Shown: piece by piece, positions 62,003 to 64,000 of the stretch
How positions within the stretch are numbered: the first letter of the stretch is position 1
How the letters are laid out: each line of letters opens with the position of its first letter
DNA from: Obelidium mucronatum
Lineage: Eukaryota; Chytridiomycota; Chytridiomycetes; Chytridiales; Chytriomycetaceae
Direction: 5' to 3'
Assembly: GCA_025765595.1 (NCBI GenBank)
Contig: JAIVFH010000046.1
Span: forward strand, 124,001-188,000
DNA length: 64,000 nt
Made by a program: the position numbers and the translations under genes
Notes under the pieces: generated by a model
What the model saw: the letters and a program-made list of their open reading frames with translations, nothing else
Told to the model about the DNA's origin: nothing
Database searches by the model: none

Positions 62003-62659
62003 GACTGAGAGTCTAATCTCTCCTATAATTCTAACTGTTGCATGAAGTCGAATAAACTTCTTAAATTGTAATTTTTCTTCAGTTTCACGCTTGTGGCTTA
62101 TGGCTTGTTCGGTTTCACAAAAAACGCGACAATAACAGGAGAATAATGATCAGCATGGCGATCTCCTGAGATTTCATATCTCATACCAACTCCCGGAGAC
62201 ACTTTGTTAGAGTCAAAAGAGGTGATCGGGCAGGCGATTATTGCTCTAATCAATTTAATTTTACTTGCCAGCCACATCCCAGCCACATGGATGGATACAA
62301 ATTCGAGTAAACGACTCAATCCAAACCCAAATCCAATTCGACTAACAAACCGACTAACAAACCGACTAATCACTGATAAGCACATGTTATCCAACTGTAT
62401 TCAACCCGACGCCAAGGCAGCATGCGTGTTAACACCAAGGCTCAGAACTCTTGTTTAGAAGCATTATCAATCGAGCATTGCCTTTTACAATTTTTGATTG
62501 ATGACTTGCCGCTTGGGGTCGAACGTAACGCCGTTCGGCTTACGTATTCTCCAATTTTGTGGCTGGCAGCGGTCGAACCCATAAAACACGGAAGGATAAA
62601 AACACAATCCGAAACAAGCGAAAACATTCAAAAAGAATCTTTTAAAACTCATTCATAAA
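62003..62659. other. Spacer and duplicated promoter of the second small surface-protein gene
   Basis: The stretch contains a second copy of elements also found before copy 1: CAGCCACATGGATGGATACAA near 62280 (compare CGGCCACATGGGTGGATACAA near 61335), and TGGTCGAACGTTGGACC-like and TGTGGCTGG-like pieces near 62515-62570 (compare 61200-61240). A short direct repeat of CGACTAACAAAC occurs near 62339-62370. No coding region is seen. Confidence 0.6.
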
Positions 62660-63207
62660 ATGTCTTCTGCTGCTGCTACTGCTCTTGCTGCTTTCAATGC
62701 AAACAATGCTGCCATCGTCGCTTCTGAATGGTGCATTGCCACTTGCATTGGCCCCCAAACTGGCGTCGGTATGAAAGCGGTAAGAAAGTTCGGGAGTTGC
62801 TTCGAGTAGTTTTGCTTACTGGTACAATATATAGGATATTGCCAAGCTTGATGCCAGATCCCTTGAATATGCTTGTGCCAACAGCGACCTTGTCAAGACT
62901 TCCTTGACCACGTGTGCTGCTCAATGCAACAACAACAACATCACTGATTCCCAAAAGGAAAAGCTCAACACTACGGTAAATAATTTATTGGATTTTCGTG
63001 AGGTAGCCGTTCTAAGCCTTGGGTGAATAGATCTCATTGTTGGCCAATTATTGCCAAGCTGCTGCCCCAGCCAAAACCACCACCGTCTCTTACATTCCAG
63101 TTACTACCACCACCATTCGCCCAGCTACCACTTTGTTGAGCGGTGCTTCCGAAATGTCCATCGGTGCCGCTGCCGCCGGAGTTGTTGCCCTTTTCCATAT
63201 GCTTTAA
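62660..63207 (+). CDS. Small Cys- and Thr-rich surface-type protein (copy 2)
   Basis: The ATG at 62660 gives the same N-terminus as copy 1, and exons 1 and 2 are almost identical at base level (DIAKLDARSLEYACANSDLV). Exon 3 keeps NYCQAA but has a shorter Thr stalk (TVSYIPVTTTTIRPATT) and ends SMSIGAAAAGVVALFHML-like. One Cys of copy 1's tail is absent. Introns differ from copy 1 much more than exons do, so either purifying selection or exon-limited gene conversion is acting. Confidence 0.72.
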
Positions 63208-63320
63208 GAGCCTCTTTTTTTATGAATCTCTGCCATTCTATACTTCCTTTTGTGAAATCATGAAATAACATTCCCTTTCTACTGTCTTCTTATTATTTAT
63301 TTGAGCTGCTAAACTCAACA

Positions 63321-64000
63321 ATGGTCGCCACAACCAAAGATTTAACCAAAGGGACAATTCGCGAACTCCGCAGCGGTCATCGAAGCAAGATTCTAAGTGT
63401 TGCATGGAGCGCAACTGGATCCAGATTTGCCAGTGGAGGATATGACCAGTTGGCCAAGGTGAAAACCCACACCCCACAGCAAACAGCAATAAGACAGCCA
63501 AAGAGCTGAAAGCGAATTCATGTGTGCTTTTTTCTTATTATAAGGTGTTTACTTTGGGAGACTGTTCAGCTTCGAGGATCCGCGATGCTGTTGCTGTTGA
63601 CCTCAAAGCTCACACGGCCGATATCGACCAAGTCAAGTGGCATCCCTCAGACGATAACATTCTGTGCACAACGGGGGCTGATAAAACACTGAGGCTTTGG
63701 GATGTTCGCTGTGAGTTGGGACTGGACTTGTCTGTGTAGTCTCTGACTCTTTGCTTCATCACAGCACCGGCAAAACCCAAAACTGTAATCAACACAGTTG
63801 GAGAAAATATTAACATTGCGTGGTCACCCGATGGAAACACAATTGCTGTTGGGAACAAGGTTCGCTGTCAGTTCTATTGTTCTCAACAGACTTCCGACGT
63901 TTCGACCCGCTGATGATATCCCTTGTCTATATGTTGCCAGGACGACGTGATTTCATTCATTGATCCTCGAGGTGGCGGTGGACCCGACGTAGGCTCGTCC
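63321..64000 (+). CDS. THOC3: THO complex subunit 3, WD40 protein (3' truncated)
   Basis: The ATG at 63321 gives MVATTKDLTKGTIRELRSGH. WD40 repeats follow: RSKILSVAWSATGSRFASGG, then AHTADIDQVKWHPSDDNILC, TTGADKTLRLWDVR, VGENINIAWSPDGNTIAVGN and DDVISFIDPRGGG at the right edge. The NINIAWSPDG and GNKDDVISFID pieces are typical of THOC3/TEX1. THO couples transcription elongation to mRNA export through TREX. Three introns are visible in the part present. Confidence 0.88.

Overview
The window looks like a gene-dense piece of an early-diverging fungal genome, most likely a zoosporic chytrid-type fungus. This is inferred from gene content: class-C-type seven-helix receptors with a periplasmic-binding-like ectodomain, chitin deacetylases with Thr-rich linkers and chitin-binding modules, Cys-rich modular secreted proteins, short GT-AG introns (about 40-80 nt) and very short intergenic distances. 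No species is claimed.

Layout. 1-6 kb: a 5'-truncated class-C-like receptor and a 14-module Cys-rich secreted protein. 6-11 kb: two convergent CaM-kinase paralogues, with the remains of an F-box/ankyrin gene between them and a broken copy of a kinase 5' end upstream. 11-16 kb: a Rab2-type GTPase and two chitin deacetylases with different C-terminal modules. 16-30 kb: an uncharacterised gene, then TAF6, a UBL-WLM metalloprotease, a LIN1/CD2BP2 GYF protein, an orphan multi-pass membrane protein and REV3 (DNA polymerase zeta). 30-37 kb: a second class-C-like receptor, a GST-like gene and a three-KH RNA-binding protein. 37-48 kb: F-box/ankyrin gene, RPL27, DNA polymerase eta, a second F-box/ankyrin gene, a membrane-anchored beta-lactamase-fold serine hydrolase and an ankyrin pseudogene. 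48-64 kb: a polyQ cyclin, two GH1 glucosidases on either side of a third F-box/ankyrin gene and a metallophosphoesterase, two tandem paralogues of an unfamiliar ATP-grasp-like family, two tandem small Cys/Thr-rich surface proteins, and the 5' part of THOC3.

Local duplication dominates the window: kinases, deacetylases, GH1 enzymes, ATP-grasp-like genes, small surface proteins, receptors and F-box/ankyrin genes all occur as pairs or small families, some with near-identical blocks that suggest gene conversion. Three themes recur: cell-wall carbohydrate work (deacetylases, GH1, Cys-rich modules, small surface proteins), signalling (receptors, CaM kinases, Rab, cyclin) and DNA damage tolerance (REV3, polymerase eta, WLM protease). 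Several otherwise intact genes carry single-base indels, which may be true decay or residual assembly error. Exon boundaries were read by eye and are approximate.
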